A DNA stretch of 64,000 nt, from positions 18,776 through 82,775 of the forward strand of contig ONIU01000002.1 in assembly GCA_900317935.1 (NCBI GenBank). The letters run 5' to 3'. This document shows positions 9,901 to 19,498 of this stretch, piece by piece. Both the position numbers and the translations under genes were made by a program. This DNA is from an uncultured bacterium. GTDB lineage: Bacteria > Muiribacteriota > Ozemobacteria > Ozemobacterales > Ozemobacteraceae. Under the pieces are notes generated by a model. The model was not told the origin of the DNA. It saw only the letters and a program-made list of their open reading frames with translations, and searched no databases. Position 1 is the stretch's first letter. Each line of letters starts with the position of its first letter.

Positions 9901-12900
9901 GTTTTATTAAGATTATTTCCAATATTTAATAAGTTATGTTTATTAAATATATCTTCATTTTTTTTAACATCTAGAGTGTAAACAGAAGAATCTAGACCTT
10001 TTTCATTAATTTTGTAAAAGTCAAAACCATAAAAGGCTAGTTTATCAGCTATATCAACTCCAACTACTAATGGAAATGAAGGGTTTAGTATAGTAAGAGC
10101 TTCATACTTAGCTGCTTTTTTTAAAGGTTCACCGAGAATTGAGTAATCAAGTCTTGTTTCAAAACTTCCTACAGAACCAGAATACATAGTTCCGTAGCAA
10201 AGACCTACACCTATACGATATGTAAATAAGTTACGTTCTGTTCTTCGCTTATTAATCGCAGCAAGTTTTGCTATCATTAAACAGCCAGCGTTAAAAGCTC
10301 TCTTTTTAGCTGTTTCTGTGAAATCCGAGTTTTCCGGGAAAACAGCTTCAATTGCATCCCCAATAAATTTATATATTAAACCGCCATTATCAGATATCAC
10401 TTTTGACATTTCTGCAAAATGTTCATTAAGCAAATCAGTTATTTCTACTGGATCATAATGTTCACTCATGCCTGTGAAATTACGGATATCTGAAACTAAA
10501 GCTACTCCATTAAAACTTTCTGTATCGTTCAAAAGCCCACTGCTTTTCTTTTGCAATGCTTGAACAGCCTGTTCAGAAATTAGTTTTGACAGGCGTTCTT
10601 TTTCTTTTAAACCATTAATCATGTTTGAAAACTCATTCGCCAACTGACCTAATTCATCATTTGGTGAATTATTCAAACTTACGTGAAGATTTCCTCGAGA
10701 TACCTCATCTAATGCGCCTTTTAATGCTGAGACCGGTTTTAAAAAAACTGAAACAGATCTGATAATACAAATCCAAAGAATAACTAAAGATAAAGCAGTC
10801 AAAAACAGAAAAATAAATTTTCTAATAAGAACACTGATATCAATATTAGCTTTATCTATCCATCCAATAAAAACTATCTGTTTAAAATTTAAAGAAGGCA
10901 TTGCCATAATAATATTGTTATCTTCAACAAAAACCCCAGATTTGTTTTCTAAAGAAACAAGTTTTGCTTTATTAAAAATTTCTGTCTTAAGTTTACGTGA
11001 CGCATGTCTTAGATTATTACCGATAGACTCTGCTTTCTGAGATTTAATTCTAAGTCCGGCAAAACTATAATTATATTTTTGAAAATTATTTTTATTAATA
11101 GCATCGCAAACAATTCTTTCATCCAAGGTTTTATCATCCCAAATAACAAAAAGCATATATCTTGTTTTATTATTAATCTTTATAAAATCAAATATTTGAA
11201 TAGAAAACAGATCTCCTGTTCTACGAGTAATAGGAGTGGAAAGATACTTGCTTATTGCTTTATCTAACTCCTGTCCCGTAATAGCTTCATAACCTTTATT
11301 TGCCCATTCCAGATTATTATTTTTAACCTCAAAATTTTTCATCCAATTTTTAGCATCAGAATCTTCTTCTTCAATTTTTCTTCTCAATATTTTAACTTGA
11401 GTTGAAAGAAAGGCATCAACTACATTTTTAACATTTACAGACAAAGTAGAACTACTTTTAACACTAGTTTCATTGCCTGCTTCATCATAAATCTTTACTT
11501 GCTCAGCATTATCTAAATAAGTAGAGCCACCTTCAGCATATGCCCCATATCCAGCTTCATCTAATATTTTAATACCTAAAACAGGCAAATGATTTTCTTT
11601 CTCAAAAATTTCTAATACTCTTTTTGCAACAGCCTCATCTTCAATGCCTCTCTCATTTATCAGATTAATCATTTTTTCATCGTTTAGTGCTTTTATAAAA
11701 GCCTTTCTATATTCTTGAACTATAGCTGTTTTTTCAGAATCAAAAGACTTCAAAGCAGATTGAAGTTCAGATATAACCTTATTTTCAGAAGTGTTTTCAA
11801 ATTTGACCAAATAACCATAAGTTACTACAAATAATAAGCTTAAAGGTAAAACAGCCGCCAAAACATACATTAACGAGAATCTTACTGTTAAATTAATTTT
11901 TGGCCAATATCCAAAACACACACCAATGTAAATAATCAAAGAAAGTATTAAAAATAATAAAATATTAGTAGCAATTAACCATTTTGGACAAACAACACTC
12001 TTTATTGATTTAACAAGAACTACAGCAATGTGAGAAGATCCTCTTTCCAAATGACAGAAGGCAGAATAATTTTCCAAAGGAACAGCTTGAGGCAAACTAT
12101 TCTTCAACCAAAACTCCAAATCTTCTTCTTTTTGAATTGTTATTAAATCAGCCCATTCTTTAAATTTCGGCGAATTTTCTAATGGATATTGCATTTCTGC
12201 TTTGCCGTATTCTTTGTAAATAGGCAGAAAAGCACCGATAGCTTTTCCTCTAGACCTCAAATTTTTTAATGCAAGCCGACGTCCATGCTCAGCCTGATTC
12301 TCTAATTCATCACAAATTAAAAAGCTTCCATAAACATTTTTGTTTTTATCTATAAAATAATCCCAAATAAACAAAGAGAAATTATTATTGTAATTAATAT
12401 TTACAGGCATTCCTCTTAATTGTTTTGCTATTGCTTCAATTTTTGTATAATGACCAAGCAGATTTCTTGCAAAAGTTTCATTTTTATCGTTTTTATCATT
12501 CCTATTCTGGCTAGTTTCGAAGAGATAATCGAAGGCCAGAGAAAGTCCTTTTTTTCCACCCTTAATATCTCCTTTTGAATAAAGCATTAATGAATGATGA
12601 GAATTTGAATCAATCTTAAAAACATATAGAGAATATTTTGGGAAAGGTGATTCAAATATTTTATTAACATTTTGATCTAAAATGTTAATTAAAGACTTTG
12701 TTTTTATTACATCTATCTTAGAATAACTTTTTAATACATCTAAAAATTTGCTGAACAGTAAAGAAAACTGATTACTAAAATCGGCTTCAACCCCAAGCAA
12801 CTCTGCCTCATGAACGGCTTGTCTTTCTTGTTTTTTGCGTTCAAAACGGTCATTAATATCAGCAAAAAAATAATAGCCAAGATTAATAGCAGCCAAAGGA

Positions 12901-12962
12901 ATTATAAAGAATAATATAATAAGTATTATATTATATTTTTCTGTATAACTGTCTTTTTTCAT
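6906..12962 (-). CDS. Giant transmembrane adenylate cyclase with C1/C2-like complementary domains (copy 2, subfamily A)
   Basis: 2,018 residues, with the same two-half layout as its downstream neighbour: eight membrane segments, four extracytoplasmic regions, two HAMP linkers and two cyclase domains. Domain 1 keeps D825 and D869 and has K948 and K952 where Asn and Arg are expected. Domain 2 has S1853 and E1897 in place of the metal Asp and keeps T1957, N1964 and R1968. It is the closest relative of copy 1: a 38-base stretch at 7477-7514 is identical to 1517-1554, and the membrane-proximal motif SSWINSSFVPVSR is shared with small changes. The extracytoplasmic regions are less alike, which suggests different ligands. 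The ATG at 12962 lies 3 bases after the stop of copy 3. No cAMP receptor gene is in the window, so the output pathway is unknown. Confidence 0.92.
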   Translation of the reverse strand: MKKDSYTEKYNIILIILFFIIPLAAINLGYYFFADINDRFERKKQERQAVHEAELLGVEADFSNQFSLLFSKFLDVLKSYSKIDVIKTKSLINILDQNVNKIFESPFPKYSLYVFKIDSNSHHSLMLYSKGDIKGGKKGLSLAFDYLFETSQNRNDKNDKNETFARNLLGHYTKIEAIAKQLRGMPVNINYNNNFSLFIWDYFIDKNKNVYGSFLICDELENQAEHGRRLALKNLRSRGKAIGAFLPIYKEYGKAEMQYPLENSPKFKEWADLITIQKEEDLEFWLKNSLPQAVPLENYSAFCHLERGSSHIAVVLVKSIKSVVCPKWLIATNILLFLILSLIIYIGVCFGYWPKINLTVRFSLMYVLAAVLPLSLLFVVTYGYLVKFENTSENKVISELQSALKSFDSEKTAIVQEYRKAFIKALNDEKMINLINERGIEDEAVAKRVLEIFEKENHLPVLGIKILDEAGYGAYAEGGSTYLDNAEQVKIYDEAGNETSVKSSSTLSVNVKNVVDAFLSTQVKILRRKIEEEDSDAKNWMKNFEVKNNNLEWANKGYEAITGQELDKAISKYLSTPITRRTGDLFSIQIFDFIKINNKTRYMLFVIWDDKTLDERIVCDAINKNNFQKYNYSFAGLRIKSQKAESIGNNLRHASRKLKTEIFNKAKLVSLENKSGVFVEDNNIIMAMPSLNFKQIVFIGWIDKANIDISVLIRKFIFLFLTALSLVILWICIIRSVSVFLKPVSALKGALDEVSRGNLHVSLNNSPNDELGQLANEFSNMINGLKEKERLSKLISEQAVQALQKKSSGLLNDTESFNGVALVSDIRNFTGMSEHYDPVEITDLLNEHFAEMSKVISDNGGLIYKFIGDAIEAVFPENSDFTETAKKRAFNAGCLMIAKLAAINKRRTERNLFTYRIGVGLCYGTMYSGSVGSFETRLDYSILGEPLKKAAKYEALTILNPSFPLVVGVDIADKLAFYGFDFYKINEKGLDSSVYTLDVKKNEDIFNKHNLLNIGNNLNKTNSNSSESSKDVKFFSLQTEKRSIFRSNNIGLTWLVVFIVSIMITLGANFIYLTSFDDLKIDSDKECLRLFEQLNSNEVLKSSFEALCFDFYEDLYNVINSQNSNNNKIELIENIAKKYKELKKPIPKFCCLLANTDDKSGMLEILNKGFELETAKAMASYTWYKINDDSENQEKYLKQMFGEDITKYSIRSIYNRRSAFTTIDGQDVYLDTEGIYDVIPSENGFGNEHDQPDKLKAFIFCAMPKDMQSDYLADYYKVLAGKSIFLALNLDKKWVFSESYTEKEKEFLKENYKNIDTLEKEKGYLRKTIDIGNKTWDVYIIKKDLALYYSSKLWLNIIVFLSSLFLLIICAVIAKKTFIYSTDSVAGKLKTNIVTFTILPLIVVGFVSYLYVSEDYNVNKSETRLKLNKLMDEIENKELYYQPLYLHYLDKVSKSEGIVKRANKINSCKNDEEKQLLVAEFNNYLQKNVVGAGKNTFEVDPFFFISEVIVSGKNDWTSSIRKPEWAEETSNDTSLSETGKFISTIGKTLYLNNESLKAAVGNEMSENLVDTLASLFGAEFAIKFTNSPKELVLFSASFATIGFYTSPMPFSNKVDYILQAFLFFKNEFKPHICELKNNDKISLVKHYKTGSKDEKLFCFYSPNVLVGEYFFYNNSHYPNPKEELHTVKELGLASSWINSSFVPVSRTINLFGTHLLEARKGNIIADNVYAAISSEVPIREKAYLSLIGFGSIIIVSLIMIYCIAQNIILDLLAPITKLIDGAKSAAREDYSFRANFIRKDELGILCESFDKMMKGLEEKQLMNRMVSKTALKVSANVADVESKKINVVLLYVSVPGFDKIMKTTPIFELFTALRKQVADISEIVINNGGDIDKIMGEKMLIAFHINDKNPEDIAVQACKVAHMIESSDKLSFKVSVGVNYGQVISGFLGVGEKRDFTIIGDPVNVAARIAVFGEKLDKDKCLISESIYYYINSYIKADLYGEVELKGKSQAMKVYQIV

Positions 12963-12965
12963 ATA

Positions 12966-15900
12966 TCAAGATAACTGATAAACTTTCATTGGCTGAGATT
13001 TACCTTTTAATTCAACTTCACCATATACGGTAGCATTCACAGTATTATTAACAAGCTTATAAAAAGTTTCAGATATAACACATCTATTATTTTCTAAGCA
13101 TTCTGCTAAGCTTTCTATTCTTGCAGAAACATTAACAGGATCTCCAATTACTGTAAAGTCACGTTTGTTCCCTACACCAAGAAACCCATTAATTACATTA
13201 CCATAATTTAAACCTATAGCGATAGAAAAAGATAACTGATTTGTTCTTTCAAGATCCAACATTCGCTTTACAACTCTATAAGCTGCTAAAGCTACTTCAG
13301 ATTTATTATTATTTACTCTGAAAACAGCAAGCATTTTCTCACCAATAATTTTATCCACTTCTCCGCCTTCTTCCATTATTATACCAGCCATTACGGAAGT
13401 ATGCTTCTTAAGCAAACCAAATACTTCATAATTTCCAAGACTTTCCATAACTTTTGAGAATTCCGGAATGCCGATATACAGCAATACAGCATCTGTCTTA
13501 GCAGATGTTACTGTTCTTTCATCTAAAGTAACCATTCTAGCTGTTTTAGAAAGCATATGACTCATCATACGCTTTTCATCAAGACCTTTTATCATTCTAT
13601 CGAAAGATAAACATAAAGCACCTAATTCATCTGTTCTATCAGAGTTTATTCTAAAAGAAAAGTTTTCTCTGTTAACCTCTTTAATTCCAATAATCAAAGC
13701 TTTAACAGGATTAATAATATCATCAGCAATATTTTTGGTAGTAATAATTATTATAGTTAAAGAAATAATCAGTAGAACACAAAAGATATAAACCTTATTA
13801 TTTACTTTATCATTAATATCTTTTTCAGAAGCTAACATCACAAAAATCGAATTAATTTGAGTTAAGGCAGGTGCACATTCAACTAAATAATTGTCATCAT
13901 TTAATTTTATACTAGTTGAAATAGGAAGAAACGAACTAGACAACCAGGACATATATTTTCCAAGAGGAATTCTCAAATTGTTATCTTTGGTCTTTTCAGC
14001 AACTGTCCCATATCTGAAACTTTCATTTATAAATATTTTTATATCAGTTTCAATTTTATCTTGAATATCTTTAAGATAATCAATAGTTTCAATAATTACA
14101 AGCCAAACAAAAACTGCCTCTGGATTCTTAAAGTTAGGATAAGAAGAAATCATTAGACCGAATTTACCAAAACCTATATTTAATATTATTGGAATATTTA
14201 TTCCATGAGAAATTTTAATGAAAGTATCTTCACCAAAAAAGGCCTTAACAATTTCGAGACTAGTTCCTATAGCAATTTCATCAGCAGCAGTATCTTTTAA
14301 AGATTTAGGGGCAGCATTCCCTCCACTCTGCCTGTTCATAAGAAACTTCACAACCATCTTAAGCATAATACCAAAAGTATCATCTTGACCGCCAACATAG
14401 TCATCTAAATATGTAACAGTATTTGAAGATGATTGGAACTTTCCTGTATTTTCCTGTTCTCTTTTTTCAAAAGACTCAAAATCCATTTTTTTATCTTCAA
14501 TAGAATCTTCATTTTCATTATCAGACGAACAGAAACTCCAACCAGCCTTACCACTAATTGAAACATTTGAAATATGACAACTAATAATATCTTTTGAAAC
14601 CTGTTCTTCTTTCGCACGTTTATTATTATTTTCAATCATTATTTGAAAATATTTTCTTAAATCTTTTAAGGCTTTTTTTCTAGAATCATTGGAATTTGAT
14701 TTATTATTTAAAATTCTTATATAGCTATCTAAAGCATCAGAAGAATAATTTCTTTTAATGTCATGCCAAACCAAGGGATAAGAAAATTCCTTTTTCCCTT
14801 CAAAATTGGTCATTAGACGCTGCATTTCTCCTCTTTTCTGTGATTTTTCAACAGACAAATACTCATTAAGATAAAGAGAGAAAACAAAGAAAACTGTTAA
14901 AATAGGAATTACAGCAACAATTAGCAAGGTCAGCCACAACTTTGCTGGAATAGAATGAGTAATTATACTAGTTCCTTTAATAGTATTAACAAAGACATAT
15001 AACAGTAATATACCAACAAACAAAATCAAAAAATATTTGAAAACTTTTTTGTATTTTTCTTTGTAGTTTAATTCAAAAATGAAAATATCATAAATATCAT
15101 TATTAATTTTAATTTCACCGTTATTATTATCTTTGCTTTCATCGTCATAAATAATATCATTTAAAGAACTTAAATAATCTTTAATTGGAAATTCTCTTTT
15201 TTCAGTTTTAATTTTATGATTATCGAAACATATTTGATTTACTTTTTCTTTTATAAACAATGGAATATTATCGGAAAAAAAACATTCTCCATTCTTTTGA
15301 TTTATAGCGATAACATTTTCTTCTTTTTTGAAATAAGAACTAAGAATTAAAGGAACAGAATTATATGCATTTTTTACAGACATAGACAAAAACAGATAAC
15401 CAATTTTATTTTTATTGGTATAATAATCTAAATTAAATAAAAAACAGTCTTCGTTTTTTATTGTTGCTTCTCTAATACCATTTTGCAAATCATAATTAAG
15501 TAAAAATACAGTTACTTTATCACCAAAAACTTCTCTACAAGGCTCTCCATAATTATCTCTCAGAAAACGCAAAAATTCTTTTTTCAAACTTGAAACTATA
15601 GTAGCTTTTGATTTTTCAATAAATTGTTTTATATAACTTCTATTAAATTGCGGATATATAGGCAGTATATCAATGAAACCTTCATAATCACTTATCGCTT
15701 CATACGCGAAATCAGAGTATTTTTCTTTTATAAAAAGTATTTTTACTGTATCACTAATTTTTTTTGTCTCTTCTTTTGTATAACCAGAAATAGCAATAGG
15801 GTAAATAGGTAAAGTATCAAAAAAAGCTTCAAAATTAGTTATTAGTTTTTTACAATCTGTGACATCACCAATTCTAACAAATACCTTATTTAGACCAAGT

Positions 15901-18900
15901 CCAATAATACTGTTATCCGATTTATAAGAATCATCTAATGCTCTGATTATCATATCATCAGATAGCATTTCATCTGTTTTTAATAGGTTAATTTTATCCT
16001 GTAAACTCTTAGCAATTGTTCTACATTTATTATCAAAAGCTATTTTTCCATAATCATCACAACGAATCTGCTCTAATGTTCTTTGGCTATTTGTTATGAA
16101 TTCTAGTTTTTTAGATTCTATTTCTGTTTTATCAACAAAATGAAAACCCGTAAACAACACAACAATAAAAAATATAATAAAAATAAATCCAGATACAAAT
16201 TTTTCCCAAAATGGTATAGACTCCTTGATTTCAAAAGATTCAACCTGAGACTCACCTATCTCTGAGGTATTATTTTTATTTCCCCAAAACTCTATTTCGT
16301 CAGAATCCGTAAATTTACAGACATTTATTAGTTTCAAAAGATTATCTAAAGTTAAATTTTGTATTTTAAAGCCCTCTAATCCATTTTCTTTCTTAATTAA
16401 AGAAAAGCTAATATTTTTAAAATTCTTATTAAATATTGAGATAAACTGCCCATCGACAATCAATGGCAATTCAGGATTAAGCTTTGAAAAACTTTCTAAT
16501 TTTGCTGCATTTTTTAAGGCATCACCAAGAATTGCATAATCTAACCTTGTGTCAATACTACCTATTGAGCCAGATGACATAGTGCTGTAACATAAACCTA
16601 TCCCTATTTTATATTCAAAAAGATTTTTCTTTTTGCGTTCAAGATTTATTTCTCTTAATGTATTAAGCATTTCAATAGCAGCAATAAATGCTCTTTCTGT
16701 TGAGTTCTTTTCAAAATCATCATTATCAGAAAATACAACTTCAATGGCATCACCAATATACTTATAAATACGGCCTCTATTAGCAGAAAATATTTTTGTC
16801 ATGAAAGCAAAATGTTTATTCAATAAATCCGTAATCTGTTCAGGATTATATTTTTCACACATTCCAGTAAAATTACGGATATCAGTAACCAAGGCAGTAC
16901 CTTTGAATGTTTCAACATCAGAAATAGCACCACTACCCTCTTCTTTTTTACTCAAAGCCTCAACAGCATGATCTGACAATAAAGTAGCAAGTTTGTTTCT
17001 TTCAGATAATTCTCTAGTCATATCACTAAATTCATGACACATTATTCCAAATTCATCTTTGCTATCTGTTTCAATCTCTATATCAAGGTTACCTTCTGCG
17101 ACCTTATCCAACACATTTTTTAATTTTCCAATAGGTTTTATAAAGATTTTAGAAGAAAAATAAATACAAACTAACAATGTAATCAAAGCAAAAACTATGA
17201 CAAAAAGGCAAATCATCAATCTTTTGAAAACTGCTAATTTAAGATATTCATGAGAAACGCCGCCTACTATAATTTTATCTTTATATTTCATAGAAGGAAC
17301 AGCAATAACAGTCAGATTATCGTCTCTATGAGATGCATAATTATTCAAATAAGCCTGATCAGCCAAGTTTTTACTTTTTGCTTCTATTTCCCGACTATGA
17401 CGTCCTAAATCTATCCATGGTTTTACCTCTAAAGGGGTTTTTTCATAAGAAGTAAATACAAAATTAGGTTCTTTAAGTGCAAAGTAATGGAGACTTGCCA
17501 TAAAAGACTTTTTGTCTAAGTCAGAAATATCCCATTGCATATAAATAGTAAATCTAGGAATTTCATCTATTATAATATTGTCATAGATACTGGAAATAAT
17601 TTTATCACCAGCTAGCCTTGAAATAGCAATATTTCTGCGATTAACCAATTCTTCAGTTAAGCTTGCTTCAGAGCCCCCTCTAGCATTTTTATAGCCTCCC
17701 ATAGCTATTTTCTGGACCCAAGTAGGATTATACTCTTTAGTCCATTTTTTGGTCTTTGGAGCAATTTCCAGTATTTTATTTCTTAATGAAATCAAAAAAG
17801 AATACAATACTACTTCTATAGACTTTTCATTAGATTTTTTAATTTTTAACTCTTCAGGAGGGAAATTCTTAGGATCAAATACCTTATCAGAATCCACAAA
17901 CTCTTTTCCTTCATATACTTTAAAGGTATTGCATTCACTGTTACCATAATTAGAAAAATAATTTCCTCTTTCATCTAGAATTGTTATCCCCATTATAGGC
18001 AGATATCTATTATCTTTATTAAGTATTTCAAGAGCTCTTCGCAAAACAGCCTTGGCTTCAGAAGGGAACCCTTGAGGTTCTGCCTGATTAACAACATCAA
18101 ATTGCTTTAAATATTTTAGGAAAAGAGGATCATTTATAATTTCTAGAAATGCGGTTTTGTATTCTTCCTGATTTAGGGTTTTTCTAGTATCAAACTGATT
18201 AATACAAGATCTTAATCTAGATTGATCATTAAAAATTGCAGAATGCCTATATTCTGAGACATAGCCATAACTGGTAATAATCAATAAACCAAGAGGCATA
18301 CATGCAGCTAGAAAATAAGTAGTAATAAATCTTAATTTTAAAGAAATATTAGGCCATATACCTAGCAAAAAACCGCGAAATAGTAGCAGTCCTATAAAGC
18401 CTATTATAAAAATATTTAATAAATATAACCAAAAAGGCATTTTAAACTTATCCAACATCGGCTTTAGCAAAACCGCTGCATGAGACTGACCATTTGTCAA
18501 ATGAAAGAAAGCCTGATATTTACCAACCTTTGTTTTTTCGTTTTCTATTGAAATAGGTTTAAATTCCCAATCTGACAATTTTTCAATGTTTCGAGGCACC
18601 CATTCTTTAATAAATGTTTTATACTCAGGGATTTTTGAAAAATCTTCACTGGCAACGACACCACCATAACCAGCAAACAAAGGAATAAACGCGGCTAAAA
18701 AACTTTTATCTTTATCTTTTTGTAAGTATCTTTGTTCTCTAAGAGCAATAAGACGTCCAGCAGCATCTGCCTCTTTGCTATTTTCAATTAAAAGGAAAAA
18801 GCCGAACGTATCACCTGATTTCTTATGTTGAATATAGTCCCAAATAAAAAAATGGGGTTTATACTGATAAATAGAATAAGAAACCTTTCCTCTTTGACTT

Positions 18901-19469
18901 TCCGCCATAACAGAAGGGTCTGTTTCTCCCCCTAGAAAATTATTTGTAATCTTTGCACCTGAGTTTTTAGCTTCACCAAAAAAAGTGTTATCAAGTTTAT
19001 TCTCCCTGACAAGATATTCAAAAGACTTCAATAAAGCAGTTTTGCTAATAATCTTGTCAGTATTGCTATAAATTAATTCCGTTTTATTATTACTTGCTAA
19101 AAGTTTAAAAACAAATAAATTGTGTTTTGGAAAAGGATATCTGAAAATATAATTTGCACGACTGCCGATATATTTATTTAATTGTTCCTTCTGATTAACT
19201 CCAGAAAAAGATTCTATACCAGATTTTAAATCTGCAAAAAAACTACTGGATATTTTTCCAACACAGTAATTAAAATCTGATGAAGCAGATAATAATTCTG
19301 CATCCTGATTAGACTGTTCAATCCAATCTGTCTCTATCCAGCGATAATCGATATAGGAAAAAAACCACCAACCGATATTCAACAAAAGTAAAGGGAAAAG
19401 CCAAAGAACTATTGGCAAATACCTATTCTGATTCAGCAATATAGTTTTATTATTAAAATCGTCGGTCAT
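12966..19469 (-). CDS. Giant transmembrane adenylate cyclase with C1/C2-like complementary domains (copy 3, subfamily B)
   Basis: 2,167 residues, the longest copy. It starts with the subfamily B motif NQNRYLPIVLWLFPLLLLN, a cytoplasmic stub plus first membrane helix. Later helices fall near 1090-1112, 1475-1493, 1508-1535 and 1890-1916. Domain 1 keeps D863 and D907 and carries Lys at both transition-state positions (motif GDALKNAAK). Domain 2 has G2000 and E2044 at the metal positions and keeps T2106, N2113 and R2117. Gly rather than Ser at the first metal position separates subfamily B from A. A low-complexity insertion rich in Asp, Glu and Asn near residues 1650-1690 lies in the fourth extracytoplasmic region. 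The gap to copy 4 is 29 bases and contains a weak AGAG before the ATG. Confidence 0.92.
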   Translation of the reverse strand: MTDDFNNKTILLNQNRYLPIVLWLFPLLLLNIGWWFFSYIDYRWIETDWIEQSNQDAELLSASSDFNYCVGKISSSFFADLKSGIESFSGVNQKEQLNKYIGSRANYIFRYPFPKHNLFVFKLLASNNKTELIYSNTDKIISKTALLKSFEYLVRENKLDNTFFGEAKNSGAKITNNFLGGETDPSVMAESQRGKVSYSIYQYKPHFFIWDYIQHKKSGDTFGFFLLIENSKEADAAGRLIALREQRYLQKDKDKSFLAAFIPLFAGYGGVVASEDFSKIPEYKTFIKEWVPRNIEKLSDWEFKPISIENEKTKVGKYQAFFHLTNGQSHAAVLLKPMLDKFKMPFWLYLLNIFIIGFIGLLLFRGFLLGIWPNISLKLRFITTYFLAACMPLGLLIITSYGYVSEYRHSAIFNDQSRLRSCINQFDTRKTLNQEEYKTAFLEIINDPLFLKYLKQFDVVNQAEPQGFPSEAKAVLRRALEILNKDNRYLPIMGITILDERGNYFSNYGNSECNTFKVYEGKEFVDSDKVFDPKNFPPEELKIKKSNEKSIEVVLYSFLISLRNKILEIAPKTKKWTKEYNPTWVQKIAMGGYKNARGGSEASLTEELVNRRNIAISRLAGDKIISSIYDNIIIDEIPRFTIYMQWDISDLDKKSFMASLHYFALKEPNFVFTSYEKTPLEVKPWIDLGRHSREIEAKSKNLADQAYLNNYASHRDDNLTVIAVPSMKYKDKIIVGGVSHEYLKLAVFKRLMICLFVIVFALITLLVCIYFSSKIFIKPIGKLKNVLDKVAEGNLDIEIETDSKDEFGIMCHEFSDMTRELSERNKLATLLSDHAVEALSKKEEGSGAISDVETFKGTALVTDIRNFTGMCEKYNPEQITDLLNKHFAFMTKIFSANRGRIYKYIGDAIEVVFSDNDDFEKNSTERAFIAAIEMLNTLREINLERKKKNLFEYKIGIGLCYSTMSSGSIGSIDTRLDYAILGDALKNAAKLESFSKLNPELPLIVDGQFISIFNKNFKNISFSLIKKENGLEGFKIQNLTLDNLLKLINVCKFTDSDEIEFWGNKNNTSEIGESQVESFEIKESIPFWEKFVSGFIFIIFFIVVLFTGFHFVDKTEIESKKLEFITNSQRTLEQIRCDDYGKIAFDNKCRTIAKSLQDKINLLKTDEMLSDDMIIRALDDSYKSDNSIIGLGLNKVFVRIGDVTDCKKLITNFEAFFDTLPIYPIAISGYTKEETKKISDTVKILFIKEKYSDFAYEAISDYEGFIDILPIYPQFNRSYIKQFIEKSKATIVSSLKKEFLRFLRDNYGEPCREVFGDKVTVFLLNYDLQNGIREATIKNEDCFLFNLDYYTNKNKIGYLFLSMSVKNAYNSVPLILSSYFKKEENVIAINQKNGECFFSDNIPLFIKEKVNQICFDNHKIKTEKREFPIKDYLSSLNDIIYDDESKDNNNGEIKINNDIYDIFIFELNYKEKYKKVFKYFLILFVGILLLYVFVNTIKGTSIITHSIPAKLWLTLLIVAVIPILTVFFVFSLYLNEYLSVEKSQKRGEMQRLMTNFEGKKEFSYPLVWHDIKRNYSSDALDSYIRILNNKSNSNDSRKKALKDLRKYFQIMIENNNKRAKEEQVSKDIISCHISNVSISGKAGWSFCSSDNENEDSIEDKKMDFESFEKREQENTGKFQSSSNTVTYLDDYVGGQDDTFGIMLKMVVKFLMNRQSGGNAAPKSLKDTAADEIAIGTSLEIVKAFFGEDTFIKISHGINIPIILNIGFGKFGLMISSYPNFKNPEAVFVWLVIIETIDYLKDIQDKIETDIKIFINESFRYGTVAEKTKDNNLRIPLGKYMSWLSSSFLPISTSIKLNDDNYLVECAPALTQINSIFVMLASEKDINDKVNNKVYIFCVLLIISLTIIIITTKNIADDIINPVKALIIGIKEVNRENFSFRINSDRTDELGALCLSFDRMIKGLDEKRMMSHMLSKTARMVTLDERTVTSAKTDAVLLYIGIPEFSKVMESLGNYEVFGLLKKHTSVMAGIIMEEGGEVDKIIGEKMLAVFRVNNNKSEVALAAYRVVKRMLDLERTNQLSFSIAIGLNYGNVINGFLGVGNKRDFTVIGDPVNVSARIESLAECLENNRCVISETFYKLVNNTVNATVYGEVELKGKSQPMKVYQLS

Positions 19470-19498
19470 TTAACTCTAATTACTAAGATTATCGATTC